64,000 nucleotides of DNA. Source: Acidobacteriaceae bacterium. GTDB taxonomy: Bacteria; Acidobacteriota; Terriglobia; Terriglobales; Acidobacteriaceae. The stretch is taken from contig PLSM01000108.1 of the NCBI GenBank assembly GCA_003165075.1, positions 1 through 64,000 of the forward strand, in the 5' to 3' direction. Below, in pieces: positions 40,869 through 51,514 of this stretch. Numbering within the stretch: position 1 is the stretch's first letter; every line of letters starts with the position of its first letter. The position numbers and the translations under genes are program-made. Below the pieces are notes generated by a model, which saw nothing but the letters and a program-made list of their open reading frames with translations, was not told where the DNA came from and ran no database searches.

Positions 40869-41187
40869 TCAGCAGGCGCCGCATCAGCAGCGATTGCAGA
40901 TTGCGGCGGCCATCCACGATAAGGTGGATCACAACCTCGTTCAAAGTGATCTCGTAGATCACACGATAAGGCTTGAAGAAGACTTGCCTGTATTCCCCTT
41001 CCATGCCCGGGGGTAGTTCATCTGGCCGGGAACCGCGACGCCGCAGCGCTGCAATACTCTCAGCTTTCCTGGCCAGGCGGTCGAGCACATGGCCGGCCTT
41101 CGCGACGGAATCGTGTTCCGCTATCCAGTTGAATATCTCTTCGAGATCCTGGGCCGCGGCCCGGGTGATGCGAACGGAATAGATCAT
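40861..41187 (-). CDS. ParE/RelE-family toxin
   Basis: VRITRAAAQDLEEIFNWIAEHDS...EYRQVFFKPYRVIYEITLNEVVIHLIVDGRRNLQSLL. Confidence 0.88.
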   Translation of the reverse strand: MIYSVRITRAAAQDLEEIFNWIAEHDSVAKAGHVLDRLARKAESIAALRRRGSRPDELPPGMEGEYRQVFFKPYRVIYEITLNEVVIHLIVDGRRNLQSLLMRRLLNG

Positions 41188-41504
41188 TCGGCAGCGGGAT
41201 GCCTTGCGGTAGCCGCGCCCTTCATCTTCTCAGGCAAGGGTTCGCGGCGCCGTATCCTTGCGATGACATCCGCGAGGGGATAACTTTGGCCTGCCTGCAC
41301 CTGCTGCCTGCCAATGGCAAGAATCTGCAGGAGGGCGAGTGTCTCCTGCGATTGCTCATAGGAGTGGACATCGACCAGCACGGCGCGCGCTTCGCCATTC
41401 TGAGTGATGACGATGGGTTCGCGCTCCTCAGTGATCCGGTCAAGAAGTTCGGCAGCGTGAGACTTGACGTAGCTGATGGGCTTGATCTGGGTGGAATAGC
41501 GCAT
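41184..41504 (-). CDS. Phd/YefM-family antitoxin
   Basis: ISYVKSHAAELLDRITEEREPIVITQNGEARAVLVDVHSYEQSQETLALL; 4-nt overlap with the toxin. Confidence 0.88.
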   Translation of the reverse strand: MRYSTQIKPISYVKSHAAELLDRITEEREPIVITQNGEARAVLVDVHSYEQSQETLALLQILAIGRQQVQAGQSYPLADVIARIRRREPLPEKMKGAATARHPAAE

Positions 41505-41592
41505 TGCCGGACCTCCTGAAGACTAAATATAGACTAAAAAAGGTCCTATCGCAATTGCTACCGCGCTGTGAGAGAGGCGAAAGGTCGCGGGG

Positions 41593-42459
41593 TCACTGTT
41601 GTTCCGGCGCGGGTGCGTCTGCGCCGCCATATTCCACAGAATGCAGGAACAGCCCGCGCGCGGGGGCGGTGGGTCCCGCGGCGGAGCGGGAGGCTGCGGC
41701 GAGAATGGCGGGGATGTCCCGTGGGCGAAGATGGCCGCGCCCCACATCGAACATTGTCCCTACAAGATTGCGCACCATGTGATGCAGAAAGCCATTGCCC
41801 CGCACGCGATAGATCAGCAGGTCGCCGGCCTCTGTGCTGCGCTGTTCCCAGAGGGAGGAATGGATGGTGCGGACAGTGGTGTGCGTATCGGGCTGGTCCT
41901 GCGCAGGCGCGGCCGGATCGGAGTGGAGGCTGCGGGTGGCCAGGTCGGGATCGCTGGCGGCAAAACTGCTGAAATCGTGCTTGCCAAGGAAGACACGGGC
42001 TGCCGCCTGAAGGGCCGCGATATCCAGAGGCCACGGGCAGGCATAGACATAGCGGGCAAGGAACGGGGGGCAGACCTCTCCGCGAAAGATGCGGTATTCA
42101 TAGGTCTTGCCCGTCGCGGAGTGGCGCGCATGAAAGGTGCTCGGTACCGTTGTGGCTTCGGAAACGCGAATCGACTGGGGAAGGGTCCGGTTAAGCGCAC
42201 GGTGCAGGTTGGCGGGCGGAATGGGCGCCAGAAGAGCAAAGCTGGCAATCTGGGCAAGGGCGTGCACGCCGGCGTCGGTGCGGCCCGAGCCTTGGGGCAG
42301 GGGAGATTCTCCGCTGACGCGGCCGAGCGCGGCCTGCAACTCGCCCTGGATGGTCGGTTCGCCGGGTTGAACCTGCCAGCCGCGAAAGTCGGTCCCATCG
42401 TAGGCCAGGGTGAGTTTCCAGGTCTGCGGAAGCCGCGCGGATGGGGCAGATTCGATCAT
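41593..42459 (-). CDS. truA: tRNA pseudouridine(38-40) synthase
   Basis: LAYDGTDFRGWQVQPGEPTIQGELQAAL, GSGRTDAGVHALAQ, GNGFLHHMVRNLVGTM. Confidence 0.95.
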   Translation of the reverse strand: MIESAPSARLPQTWKLTLAYDGTDFRGWQVQPGEPTIQGELQAALGRVSGESPLPQGSGRTDAGVHALAQIASFALLAPIPPANLHRALNRTLPQSIRVSEATTVPSTFHARHSATGKTYEYRIFRGEVCPPFLARYVYACPWPLDIAALQAAARVFLGKHDFSSFAASDPDLATRSLHSDPAAPAQDQPDTHTTVRTIHSSLWEQRSTEAGDLLIYRVRGNGFLHHMVRNLVGTMFDVGRGHLRPRDIPAILAAASRSAAGPTAPARGLFLHSVEYGGADAPAPEQQ

Positions 42460-42753
42460 AGGTACCTGCGCAGATAACAGGGTAACCGACGGGAGTCGGC
42501 AGGCGATGGCAGGAGAACTGGTGGGATATACTCAGGTTTCGGTACCCGCACGCGGCCGAGCGCTGCGAACAGGTGTATTCCGGAGCCGGGAACGAACCGC
42601 GAATCAGGCTCGTACATCCTCAGTAAGGGATGGTGAAGCGCAGGCGGGAAGTGAAAATCGCCTTGGCGAATCACAAAGTTGCGTCCGGAGGGACTCTCTG
42701 GACGTCTTGAAGAATGGCACCCCACATGCCTCAGCAACTCGTGGAGAGGAAAC

Positions 42754-44883
42754 ATGCATTCGTTCGGTATACGTGTGTTTGAGCAGCAGAGTGAGACCGC
42801 GGGCAAAGTGAGAGGGCAGGCAGGAAAACGGCTGCGCGCAGTGGCAGCGGTCATGCTCACATTGGCCACAGGAGTGCCATCGGGAATTGCCCAACAGACC
42901 CCAACGACGATTACAGACAAGGCGGCGTCCCAATTGCCGGCAGCTCCGGCGCCGGTATTGACCGAGCCGTTGAACCTGCGCTCGTCGGGGCGCGATTTTA
43001 CCAAGCCCGCCGGAACCCTTCGGGGCAACCCGATCAACGCCTATCGGCCCACCACCATCGGCAAGGCCAGCTTTGTGAACTCGGTGCGGCTCACGGACCT
43101 GGTGAAGGATGGAAAGATCTACCTGAGCCTGTCGGATGCGATCGCGCTGGCGCTGGAGAACAACTACGACATCGCGATTGCTCGCTACAACCTGGATATC
43201 GCAGATACTGACATTCTGCGCACCCGCGCCGGCTCCACACCGCTCGGCGTCAGCACGGGCATCGTATCCAACACGCTCAGCGGCACAGGCTCTTCGGCTC
43301 TCACCACGGGCGGTGGTCCGGGTGGCACGACAGGCGGCTCGGGTGGCGAGGCTTCGGGCGTTGCCGGACAGACGCTCTCGACCAACGGAGCCGGTCCAGT
43401 GCCGGAATTCCTCGATCCCTCGGTGACTGGAACCATTCAGTTGGAACGGGCCAGCGCGCCACAGGCGAACACCCTTTTCTCGGGCGGCAAGGCTTCGTTA
43501 AATACCAACACGAACGAATACAACTTTACCTACAACCAGGGCTTTGTCACGGGATCGCAGTTCAGTTTTGCATTCGACAACAGCCGCACCACCACGGGTA
43601 ACCCGTTCCAGAATTACAGCCCGCTGTTGACCTCCTCATTTAAGGCAACGGTGACCCAGCATCTGCTGCAGGGCGCCGGCATCTGGATCAATAAGCGCTT
43701 CATGTACCAGGCGATCAATGACCGCCGCGTCACCGATTCTTCGTTCCGTCAGCAGATTCTTTACACCGTCAACCAGGTGGAGAACATCTACTGGGGCCTG
43801 GTCAGCGCGTATGAGGACGTGCAGGCCAAGGAACGCGCCCTGGAGCAGACCACCAAGCTGAATGCCGACGTACGCAAGCAGTTGGAGATCGGCACCATGG
43901 CTCCTCTGGATGTGGTGCAGGCCGATTCAAACGTCGCCACAGACAAAGAGTCGCTCATCACTTCGCAAAGCAATTTGAACTACCAGCAACTGATCATCAA
44001 GCAAGCCATCGCGCGCAATCTCAACGATCCGGCGCTGGTGGCTGCCGCGGTTATTCCGACTGACCGCGTGAGCCTGGAAGAAATCTCCGAGGAAAAGCAG
44101 CCGATTGAAGATCTGGTGCAACTGGCCTTCAAACAGCGTCCAGAACTGGAGCAGGCGTTGTTGACTCTGAAGAACGATGAGATCACTCTGCGCGGCGCAC
44201 GGAACGGCCTGCTGCCCACGCTGGATGCCTACGGCTTCTACGGCGCCAGCGCATTGGGCGGTTCGCAGAGTCCGGCCGCGGAGGACTTCGCCACAAGCGG
44301 GCTCTACCCGCCAGGCTACTTCCCATCGATCGGTTATGGAACGGTTCTGCAGCATCTTTTCAACAGCTCGGCACCCGACAAGGGAGTTGGATTCAGTTTG
44401 ACAATTCCCATCCGCAACCGGCCGGCACAGGCGGAACAGGCGCGGTCGTTGATGGAGTTCCGCCAGTCGGAACTGCGGCTGGAACAGCTCTACACGCAGA
44501 TTCGCATGCAGGTCGTGAATGCGCAGTTTGCGCTGACCAACGATCGGGCGCAGGTAATGGCGTCGATTGCAGCCAGAGACTATGCCGTGCAGAGCCTTGA
44601 TGCCGAGCAAAAGAAGCTGCACCTGGGCGCATCGACGACTGCCACCGTGTTGCTGCAGCAGCGCAACCTGGCCACGGCGGAGAATACCCTGATTGCTGCA
44701 AACGCCGCCTATGCCAAGGATCGCGCCGGCCTGTACCAGATACTGGCTACCACCATGCAACATTACGGCATCAACCTGAGCGAGGCTGCGACGGGCAATG
44801 TGAGTACGGTGCCCGTGGTACCCGGACTGCAGGCGGCGCCAAAGGGCAATGAGCCGACAACGACTCCGCCCGCGACTCGGTAG
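42754..44883 (+). CDS. TolC-family outer membrane protein
   Basis: LSLSDAIALALENNYDIAIARYNLDIADTDILR...EQARSLMEFRQSELRLEQLYTQIRMQVVNAQFAL. Confidence 0.87.
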   Translation: MHSFGIRVFEQQSETAGKVRGQAGKRLRAVAAVMLTLATGVPSGIAQQTPTTITDKAASQLPAAPAPVLTEPLNLRSSGRDFTKPAGTLRGNPINAYRPTTIGKASFVNSVRLTDLVKDGKIYLSLSDAIALALENNYDIAIARYNLDIADTDILRTRAGSTPLGVSTGIVSNTLSGTGSSALTTGGGPGGTTGGSGGEASGVAGQTLSTNGAGPVPEFLDPSVTGTIQLERASAPQANTLFSGGKASLNTNTNEYNFTYNQGFVTGSQFSFAFDNSRTTTGNPFQNYSPLLTSSFKATVTQHLLQGAGIWINKRFMYQAINDRRVTDSSFRQQILYTVNQVENIYWGLVSAYEDVQAKERALEQTTKLNADVRKQLEIGTMAPLDVVQADSNVATDKESLITSQSNLNYQQLIIKQAIARNLNDPALVAAAVIPTDRVSLEEISEEKQPIEDLVQLAFKQRPELEQALLTLKNDEITLRGARNGLLPTLDAYGFYGASALGGSQSPAAEDFATSGLYPPGYFPSIGYGTVLQHLFNSSAPDKGVGFSLTIPIRNRPAQAEQARSLMEFRQSELRLEQLYTQIRMQVVNAQFALTNDRAQVMASIAARDYAVQSLDAEQKKLHLGASTTATVLLQQRNLATAENTLIAANAAYAKDRAGLYQILATTMQHYGINLSEAATGNVSTVPVVPGLQAAPKGNEPTTTPPATR

Positions 44884-44895
44884 ATTCACGTAGCA

Positions 44896-44936
44896 AAAAA
44901 GATGAGGCCCGGTCGAACGCCGGGCCTCATCTTTTT
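44896..44936. terminator. Bidirectional intrinsic terminator
   Basis: aaaaagatgaggcccgg-tcgaacg-ccgggcctcatcttttt, 17-bp perfect stem between convergent genes. Confidence 0.9.
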
Positions 44937-44941
44937 GCAAA

Positions 44942-46243
44942 CTACCGCTCTGCGACCTGGTCCAGCAGATCGAAAAACTCAGGGAAGCTGATGGCGGCCG
45001 AATCCGCGCCTTGAATCAGGGTGTCGCCTTCGGCACGCAACGCGGCTACGCTGAAGGCCATGGCGATGCGATGGTCTCCGCCCGAGTCGATGACTGCGCC
45101 GTGCAGCGTCTGTCCTCCGGGCACGTCGAGTCCGTCGTCGAACTCCATCACCTCGGCGCCCATGGCGCGCAGATTCGCCGCAACCAAGGCGATGCGGTCC
45201 GACTCCTTTACGCGCAACTCCTTTGCGTCGCGAATGCGGATGCCGCCGCTGGTGTAGGGAGCGATGGCTGCAAGTACGGGCAGTTCGTCAATGAGCTGTG
45301 CCGCCAGCGCACCGCTGATTTCCGTTGACCGCAGACCATGCTCCGGAGCGGTTACCTGCACTGTGCCGATAAGTTCCGCATGCTTCTCTTCAATTTCGAT
45401 GACAGCAATATGGACGCCCAGCACGGTCAGCACATCCAGCAGCGAGGCGCGGGTGGGGTTGAGGCCGATCGCGTCGAGCACCAGCGAGGAACCGGGAAAC
45501 AGAGCCGCTGCGCACAGAAAGAATGCGGCGGAGGAAATATCGCCGGGCACGGCTGCGTCGATAGCGTGGAGCGGCTGCGGCCCGGCAATTGAAACCGAAT
45601 CCACCGTGCGAGTAAGGTGTGCGCCAAAAGCACGCAGCGCCAGTTCGCTGTGGTCGCGGGTGCGCACTGCCTCGCGCACGGTGGTCGTGCCCGCGGTTTG
45701 CAGCCCTGCCAGCAGCACGCAGGTCTTGACCTGGGCGCTGGGAACGGGGGTTGTAAAGTCGATGGGCTGCAACGGATTGCCTTCAATGATCACCGGTGCA
45801 TGGCCATCAGTCAGCGTGATGCGCGCGCCCATGGCCTGCAGCGGCTTGCGAATGCGCTCCATGGGCCGCAGAGAGAGTGAAGCGTCTCCGGTCAATGTGA
45901 AGCGGCCTTGCTGCGGAGCCAGCAGGCCGGAGATCATGCGCATGGTAGAGCCGGAGTTGCCGCAATCGAGAGCCTGATCGGCTGGGGTCACGCGACCGCC
46001 CACTCCGGTCACCATTACCGAGCCGTCTTCAAGCTGCGCAACCTTTGCGCCCAGCGCTTCCATGCAGGCCAGGGTTGACGCGCAATCGGCCCCGGTGGAG
46101 AAGTTGGTGAAGCGCGAGGTCCCCTCGGCAAACGCGGCGAGCATGCCGTAGCGATGGCTGATGGATTTGTCGCCGGGAAGGCGCAGGCTGCCCAGCACGT
46201 TGCGTGCGGGACGGATGATGCGATCTTGAGTCGCGGTGTGCAA
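44942..46243 (-). CDS. aroA: 3-phosphoshikimate 1-carboxyvinyltransferase
   Basis: GSLRLPGDKSISHRYGMLAAFAEGTS, ALDCGNSGSTMRMISGLLA, RIRDAKELRVKESDRIALVAANLRAMGAEV. Confidence 0.95.
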   Translation of the reverse strand: MHTATQDRIIRPARNVLGSLRLPGDKSISHRYGMLAAFAEGTSRFTNFSTGADCASTLACMEALGAKVAQLEDGSVMVTGVGGRVTPADQALDCGNSGSTMRMISGLLAPQQGRFTLTGDASLSLRPMERIRKPLQAMGARITLTDGHAPVIIEGNPLQPIDFTTPVPSAQVKTCVLLAGLQTAGTTTVREAVRTRDHSELALRAFGAHLTRTVDSVSIAGPQPLHAIDAAVPGDISSAAFFLCAAALFPGSSLVLDAIGLNPTRASLLDVLTVLGVHIAVIEIEEKHAELIGTVQVTAPEHGLRSTEISGALAAQLIDELPVLAAIAPYTSGGIRIRDAKELRVKESDRIALVAANLRAMGAEVMEFDDGLDVPGGQTLHGAVIDSGGDHRIAMAFSVAALRAEGDTLIQGADSAAISFPEFFDLLDQVAER

Positions 46244-46332
46244 AGGCTCTCCGGAGATGGTGACAATTCAAGTTTAACCAAAGCAGGAAAGATCGATCGG
46301 CGGCGCACCGTTATCTTCGCAATGCTCAGCAA

Positions 46333-48156
46333 TCAGCGCACGCGGAGGACGATGATAGTTTCGTCGTCGAAGCGGTCGCGCGTGCCCTGGAAACGGGTGA
46401 CGTCGGCCATGATGGCATCGGCAATGACGGCGGCGGGCTTCTCGCGGTGAGCGCAGAGCAGACTGGCCAGCCGCTCGGAACCATACATCTCTTCCTGCTC
46501 GTTCTCGGCATCCAGAATGCCGTCGGAGATGAAGATGACCGCGTCGCCAGGCTGGGTAGCCAGGTTGAATTCCTCGTACGTTGCGTTTGGGAACATGCCC
46601 AGGGGGAGCCCTTCTGCGCGCACGGTTATCGTCTCTCCACTGCGGCAAAAGATGGGCTGAACGGCGCCGGAATTGGCCACCTGCAAGGTGCGGTTTTCGT
46701 CGTTCCACAAGGCGAAGAGCATGGCCACATACTGCGATTCGAGGCGGCGCTCCTGCAAGGCGTCGTTGAGAGTGGTCAGCATGGCGGCGGGTTCAGGGCG
46801 CTGCTGGGCCGCGGCGCGCATGATTCCGCTTACCAGCGCGGCAAACAAGGCCGCCGGCGCGGCTTTCCCGCTTACGTCGCCAAGAACGATGGCGGTGTGG
46901 CCGGGGCCGTACTCCACAAAGTCGTATAAATCGCCGCCGATGGTGCGTGCGGGCAGAAAGCGCACTGCCAGTTCCGCATTGGTGTGTTGCGGCGGGGAGG
47001 TGGGCAACAGGCGCAATTGCACTTCGCGGGCCATGGCGATGTCCCGCTCAAGCTGCTGCTCCTGTCGCTTTACCGCCTGGTAGAGGCGAGCGTTTTCGAT
47101 TGCGATGGCCACCTGTGCGGCCATGGTGGTGAGCATGCGCTCATGCTCTTGATTAAAGAAGGCCGTCCGGGTGTGTTCCAGGTCCATGACGCCGATGATG
47201 CGGCCCTTGTGAAAAAGGGGCACAATCAGCTCGGAGCGCGTTTCGGGATTCATGGGCAAATAGCGTGATTCCTTGCGCACGTCGGGCACGTTGATGGGCC
47301 GCCACTCGCGGACCGCGGCGCCTACCAGGCCGCTGGTGATGGGAATGCGGCGCAGAGGAGCATGTGCAAAGCCAAAGCGCCAGGCATAGCGCGTGATGAG
47401 CGTCTCGCCTTTCTCGTCGAGCAGCATGATGCTGAACATCTGGTAGTCGATGAGGCGGCGAAGCAACTGGCCCACCTTGGCCAACAGCAGGTCGAGGTCG
47501 AGGATGGAGATGATTTCAGTCGAGATTTCGTTGAGGACCGCCAGGGTCTGGGCCTGACGGGAAACGCGGGCATAGAGGCGGGCATTCTCAATGGCCTGGG
47601 CGATGCGCGACGCGGTGAGGGTAAGCAGATGCAGGTGTTCAGGGCGGAAATAGCCTGCCTCCTCGCTTTCCAGGTCCATGACGCCGATAAGGCGGTTCTT
47701 GGCGATCAGCGGCACAGCCAGTTCGGAGCGCACGTCGGGATTGGCCGCAATGTAGTTGGGCTCGGTAGAGACGTCGTTAAGCAGCACTGCCTGCCGCGTG
47801 AGCGCTACCTGCCCGACCACGCCTTTGCCCACGGGAAAGCGCATGCGCTGCACCTCCGGAGTGTGGCCGATCTGAAACCGCATGCGAAGGTCGTGGGCTC
47901 GATCGTTGAGCAGGAAGATGGCGAAGATGCGGTAATGAATGACCGCGCGCACCAGTTCGGAGGTGCGGTTGAGCAGCGTTTCAAGGTCGAGGGTAGTGTT
48001 GAGCGCGTCTGCCATCTGCGCCAGGTAGGTGAGATCGGCAGTCTCGATCCGCACATTCGTAGGGTCGAGATGGGCGTGCGGATTCTCAGAATTGGCGGGG
48101 CGGTAATCGCCCTCGTACTCGTGTCGTTCAGGCCGCGTTGGTGGATTGGATTCCAT
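46333..48156 (-). CDS. GAF-GAF-PP2C (SpoIIE-like) phosphatase
   Basis: Two GAF regions (RMRFPVGKGVVGQVALTRQAVLLNDVS; RIPITSGLVGAAVREWRPINVPDV) then AREVQLRLLPTSPPQ...TIGGDLYDFVEYGPGHTAIVLGDVSGKAAPAALFAAL. Confidence 0.93.
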   Translation of the reverse strand: MESNPPTRPERHEYEGDYRPANSENPHAHLDPTNVRIETADLTYLAQMADALNTTLDLETLLNRTSELVRAVIHYRIFAIFLLNDRAHDLRMRFQIGHTPEVQRMRFPVGKGVVGQVALTRQAVLLNDVSTEPNYIAANPDVRSELAVPLIAKNRLIGVMDLESEEAGYFRPEHLHLLTLTASRIAQAIENARLYARVSRQAQTLAVLNEISTEIISILDLDLLLAKVGQLLRRLIDYQMFSIMLLDEKGETLITRYAWRFGFAHAPLRRIPITSGLVGAAVREWRPINVPDVRKESRYLPMNPETRSELIVPLFHKGRIIGVMDLEHTRTAFFNQEHERMLTTMAAQVAIAIENARLYQAVKRQEQQLERDIAMAREVQLRLLPTSPPQHTNAELAVRFLPARTIGGDLYDFVEYGPGHTAIVLGDVSGKAAPAALFAALVSGIMRAAAQQRPEPAAMLTTLNDALQERRLESQYVAMLFALWNDENRTLQVANSGAVQPIFCRSGETITVRAEGLPLGMFPNATYEEFNLATQPGDAVIFISDGILDAENEQEEMYGSERLASLLCAHREKPAAVIADAIMADVTRFQGTRDRFDDETIIVLRVR

Positions 48157-48248
48157 GGGTGTCGAAGGGAATCATAGCGCATCGCGACGTTCGATGTTGG
48201 CGGAACCGGCGAATCCGTGACATGGCTGGCCGCGCATGCCAACTCTTC

Positions 48249-49445
48249 TCAGATGGGCCTGGTATGCACAATTTCAAACCGCCTCTTCAGGCGCAGAAAA
48301 GGAGCCTCAAGAAAGGTGTAGGAAATTGCCGCGGCAGACATCGTAAGAAGCAGGGATAGCAAGGCTGAGGCTGCCAGGTACTGAAGTCCATGGAGCGGCC
48401 GGAAGCAGGCCTGAACAAACTCGATTGCAAGCAGGTGATACACATATAGCCCATACGATATCTTGCCCAGGCCGGCGGCCCACCGCGGCATGTGGGACGG
48501 ACCCATCATGCAAAACCCTTGAAGGACAGCGGCGCATCCCAGCGCGATCAACCCGTAAGCGATCATCAGCTCCAACCCGCTCGCCGCCGCTCCTGCTTGC
48601 GCAGGTTGCTTGGCGCCGAAAGCGAAGCATGCGAAAAACCAGAGGACCGGCCCTGTGAGGGCCAGGGCAAGTCCGATGCCGGGCTTGCGCCACACGATGT
48701 GGCTTTTTGCCAGTGCGAGCAGGATTCCGGTGGCAAACATTTCAAACTGCACAAACGTGTTGGGCCAAACCGTAGCGCCCGTGTCGACATGGCGTTGTCC
48801 CAGAATAAAGAGTGTGATGTTCGCGGCAACAAGAAAGAAGAGCGCGCACACCACCAGTCCACACCTCGTAAAGCAGCGCATTGCCCATGGCCACAGAAGA
48901 TAGAACTGTTCCTCGACGGAGATGCTCCACAGAGGATTCATGGGATTGTGCAGCCATCCAAATGCGGCGCAATAGACATTCCCGGCGAAAAGCAGGTACC
49001 ACACGAAGGCGGTGAGATCGCTTCGTTGATGGACCAACAGCGCAAGAGTGATGCCTATGGCGATTCCAAAAAAATAAAGAGGCCATATTCTCAGAATCCT
49101 GCGAACGTAGAACTTCCGCACCGAAACAGCGCCGCTGTTCTTGCGTTCACTCAGCAGCAGCTCGGTGATCAGGTAGGCGCTGAGAGTGAAAAACAGGCAA
49201 AGACCCATGGCACATGCTTCGTCAAGCGCCAGAGGAACACGCCAACTCTCCGCGCCGGTCGAGGCAAAGAAGGGATACGGTCCCATGCGAATGGGCGGAA
49301 GAAAGTGATGAATGAAAACGAAGAGAAAGGCCAGAAAGCGGACCACATCCAATTCGGGCCGATAACCGCGCACCTGTTCATTGCCGGCGTTGTTTGCTGC
49401 TGGGACTGCCAGCGTATTTCCGGGAGTTACGCCCAAGGCGCGCAC
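48249..49445 (-). CDS. Membrane acyltransferase (acyltransferase 3 family)
   Basis: RPELDVVRFLAFLFVFIHHFLP, PLWSISVEEQFYLLWPW; multiple TM segments. Confidence 0.9.
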   Translation of the reverse strand: MRALGVTPGNTLAVPAANNAGNEQVRGYRPELDVVRFLAFLFVFIHHFLPPIRMGPYPFFASTGAESWRVPLALDEACAMGLCLFFTLSAYLITELLLSERKNSGAVSVRKFYVRRILRIWPLYFFGIAIGITLALLVHQRSDLTAFVWYLLFAGNVYCAAFGWLHNPMNPLWSISVEEQFYLLWPWAMRCFTRCGLVVCALFFLVAANITLFILGQRHVDTGATVWPNTFVQFEMFATGILLALAKSHIVWRKPGIGLALALTGPVLWFFACFAFGAKQPAQAGAAASGLELMIAYGLIALGCAAVLQGFCMMGPSHMPRWAAGLGKISYGLYVYHLLAIEFVQACFRPLHGLQYLAASALLSLLLTMSAAAISYTFLEAPFLRLKRRFEIVHTRPI

Positions 49446-49492
49446 ACCTCGCCCATTTATACCACGAGCGATTTGAGCGATTCGCGAGGCTC

Positions 49493-50248
49493 CTATTCCG
49501 CTCCCAGCTCGCGGACGATCGAGACCGAGGCAGAGGCGCCGATGCGGTTGGCGCCGGCTTCAAGCAGGGAACGTACGTCCGCCAGGGTGCGAATACCTCC
49601 CGCGGCCTTGACGCCGCAGCGGGCACCGGCTACGCCGCGCAGCAGGGCAACGTCGGCAGCGGTGGCGCCTCCGGTGGAAAAGCCGGTAGAAGTCTTGATG
49701 AAGTCCGCGCCGGCCTGGATGGCGATTTCCGCGCCGCGCAGTTTTTCCTCCACGGTAAGCAGGGCGGTCTCAAGAATCACCTTAAGCAGCGCGCCGTGAT
49801 GATGGGCAACGGTCGCGGCCGCGTGAATGGTGTGCTCCACGGCTTGCCGGTTGCCGCTCTTCAGATAGCCGATGGGGATCACCATATCCAACTCGCGCAC
49901 GCCCAGCCGCGCCAGGGCGGCAGCCTCCTGCCGCAAGGTAGAAGCCAGGGAGGCGCCAAGAGGAAAACCGATAGTCGCGCCCACGGGGATTCCGGTGCCT
50001 GAGAGCACGCTGACGGCGGTAGAGGCCCATATCGGGTTGACCATGGCGCAGGCGAAGCGGTACCGGATAGCCTCGTCGCAGAGACTTTCGATCTGCTCGC
50101 CGGTGGCTTCCGGCTTGAGCAGGGTGTGATCGATCACCGCGGCCAGGGCCTGCCAACTGGCGAGCGTCTGGCGTGCAAATGCGGCCGCATCGAAGCTGCC
50201 GTGATCGAACTCGATATCCTCTTCGCGGATGGGCGTGACGACATTCAT
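49493..50248 (-). CDS. deoC: Deoxyribose-phosphate aldolase
   Basis: AAVIDHTLLKPEATGEQIESLCDEA, VKAAGGIRTLADVRSLLEAGANRIGAS, FIKTSTGFSTGGAT. Confidence 0.94.
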   Translation of the reverse strand: MNVVTPIREEDIEFDHGSFDAAAFARQTLASWQALAAVIDHTLLKPEATGEQIESLCDEAIRYRFACAMVNPIWASTAVSVLSGTGIPVGATIGFPLGASLASTLRQEAAALARLGVRELDMVIPIGYLKSGNRQAVEHTIHAAATVAHHHGALLKVILETALLTVEEKLRGAEIAIQAGADFIKTSTGFSTGGATAADVALLRGVAGARCGVKAAGGIRTLADVRSLLEAGANRIGASASVSIVRELGAE

Positions 50249-50386
50249 GGGCAAAGCTCCTTCCCGCGGGCGCTGCACTTCGCAGCGATTCACCGGGGAG
50301 TCTACGGGAGAAGAGTATAGAGCCTGGCGGAGCACCGTACCAAATGGCGGACGCATTCCAGCTCGAGAGACGATCGATTCAAGCCG

Positions 50387-51514
50387 TCAGGATCGGAACA
50401 CATTGCGAATGGCGTTGAGATAATCCATGCCATGTACTGAATCCGGCTCGAGATAACTGCCCTCGGTCCACTCGTTCCACGCGTTGATGGTGATGATCTG
50501 GGGCTGATTTCCGCCGCGTTCCACAAAGGATTTGGCCTGCATTAAACCTTGTTGAAAAAGTTCTGGTCTATTGTTCTTCAGAATGGGTGTATAAGGGTAG
50601 GTCCCTTGCTGGAACATGTCGGACTGGCAGGTGCGCGGGCTTGGATCCCAGCCCATGCTCACGTTGGGGTGATAGGGAACTCCGAAAATGCCTTCAGCCT
50701 GGTTCCAGTAGACCGGTGCATGCTCCAGGGCAACCTGGTACTCGGTCGCGGGGAATGTAGGGAAAGCCTGGTGGTGCGCCCAGGTGTACGAGGTTGTGCT
50801 TCTCACTCCAAGAAGCGTCACGACCTGGCGCACGTTGGCGATTTCCTGCGCTCCCCAAGCTACCGCATTCAGATGTAGGTCGCGGAAACCGGCGCTTTGT
50901 GTCTTTTGGCGAAAACGATCAAAGGCGGTCCTGGCAACCTCGATGCCGCCCATGCGGTCGATCATCTGCCCCAGCAGGTAGATTGAAAAATATGGCGCGC
51001 CATCGATACAAAGGTACGAAGGGTCGCGGAAGTAGTGGGAGATCACGTAGTCGGTTGCCGCCTCGAATCGAGCAGGGTCATACGTTCCCGCAAAGGAGGC
51101 CGGCGGATTTGGTTGGGCGATACGGGCGGGGATGAGATCGATCCAATCGTGGTTGGCCCACATCAGGCAGAAGCGGACGTCGGCCTTGTTCTCGGCGTGC
51201 AAATAGCCTCGCTCCAGGCCTCTTTCAAGAAAGGGCTTGCCTTCGTACCAGTACCAATCGAAGATGAAGTGCGTGATTCGGGCTGTGTGGGCCGCGGCAA
51301 TTTTCCGCTCAAAGACCCGGGGGTCCGACTCGTCCAGGTATCCCCAGGCAGGCACCTTGGGCTGCTGATGGCCCGGGAACTTGGGCTCAGCGCGCTTCAA
51401 GGCCTCCCATTCTGTCCAGCCTTTTCCGTGCAGCAACTCCATGCGCGGATCCACATGAAAATTTGGAAAATAATAGGCCCCGACCAGCCATTCACTCGGT
51501 TGAGGCCGATCCAC
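50387..51514 (-). CDS. WbsX/GH99-like glycan-acting protein; Tat-like leader reads through upstream of the first canonical start
   Basis: WLVGAYYFPNFHVDPRMELLHGKGWTEWEALKRAEPKFPGHQQPKVP, FIFDWYWYEGKPFLERGLE, ITINAWNEWTEGSYLEPD. Confidence 0.82.
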   Translation of the reverse strand: MDRPQPSEWLVGAYYFPNFHVDPRMELLHGKGWTEWEALKRAEPKFPGHQQPKVPAWGYLDESDPRVFERKIAAAHTARITHFIFDWYWYEGKPFLERGLERGYLHAENKADVRFCLMWANHDWIDLIPARIAQPNPPASFAGTYDPARFEAATDYVISHYFRDPSYLCIDGAPYFSIYLLGQMIDRMGGIEVARTAFDRFRQKTQSAGFRDLHLNAVAWGAQEIANVRQVVTLLGVRSTTSYTWAHHQAFPTFPATEYQVALEHAPVYWNQAEGIFGVPYHPNVSMGWDPSPRTCQSDMFQQGTYPYTPILKNNRPELFQQGLMQAKSFVERGGNQPQIITINAWNEWTEGSYLEPDSVHGMDYLNAIRNVFRS

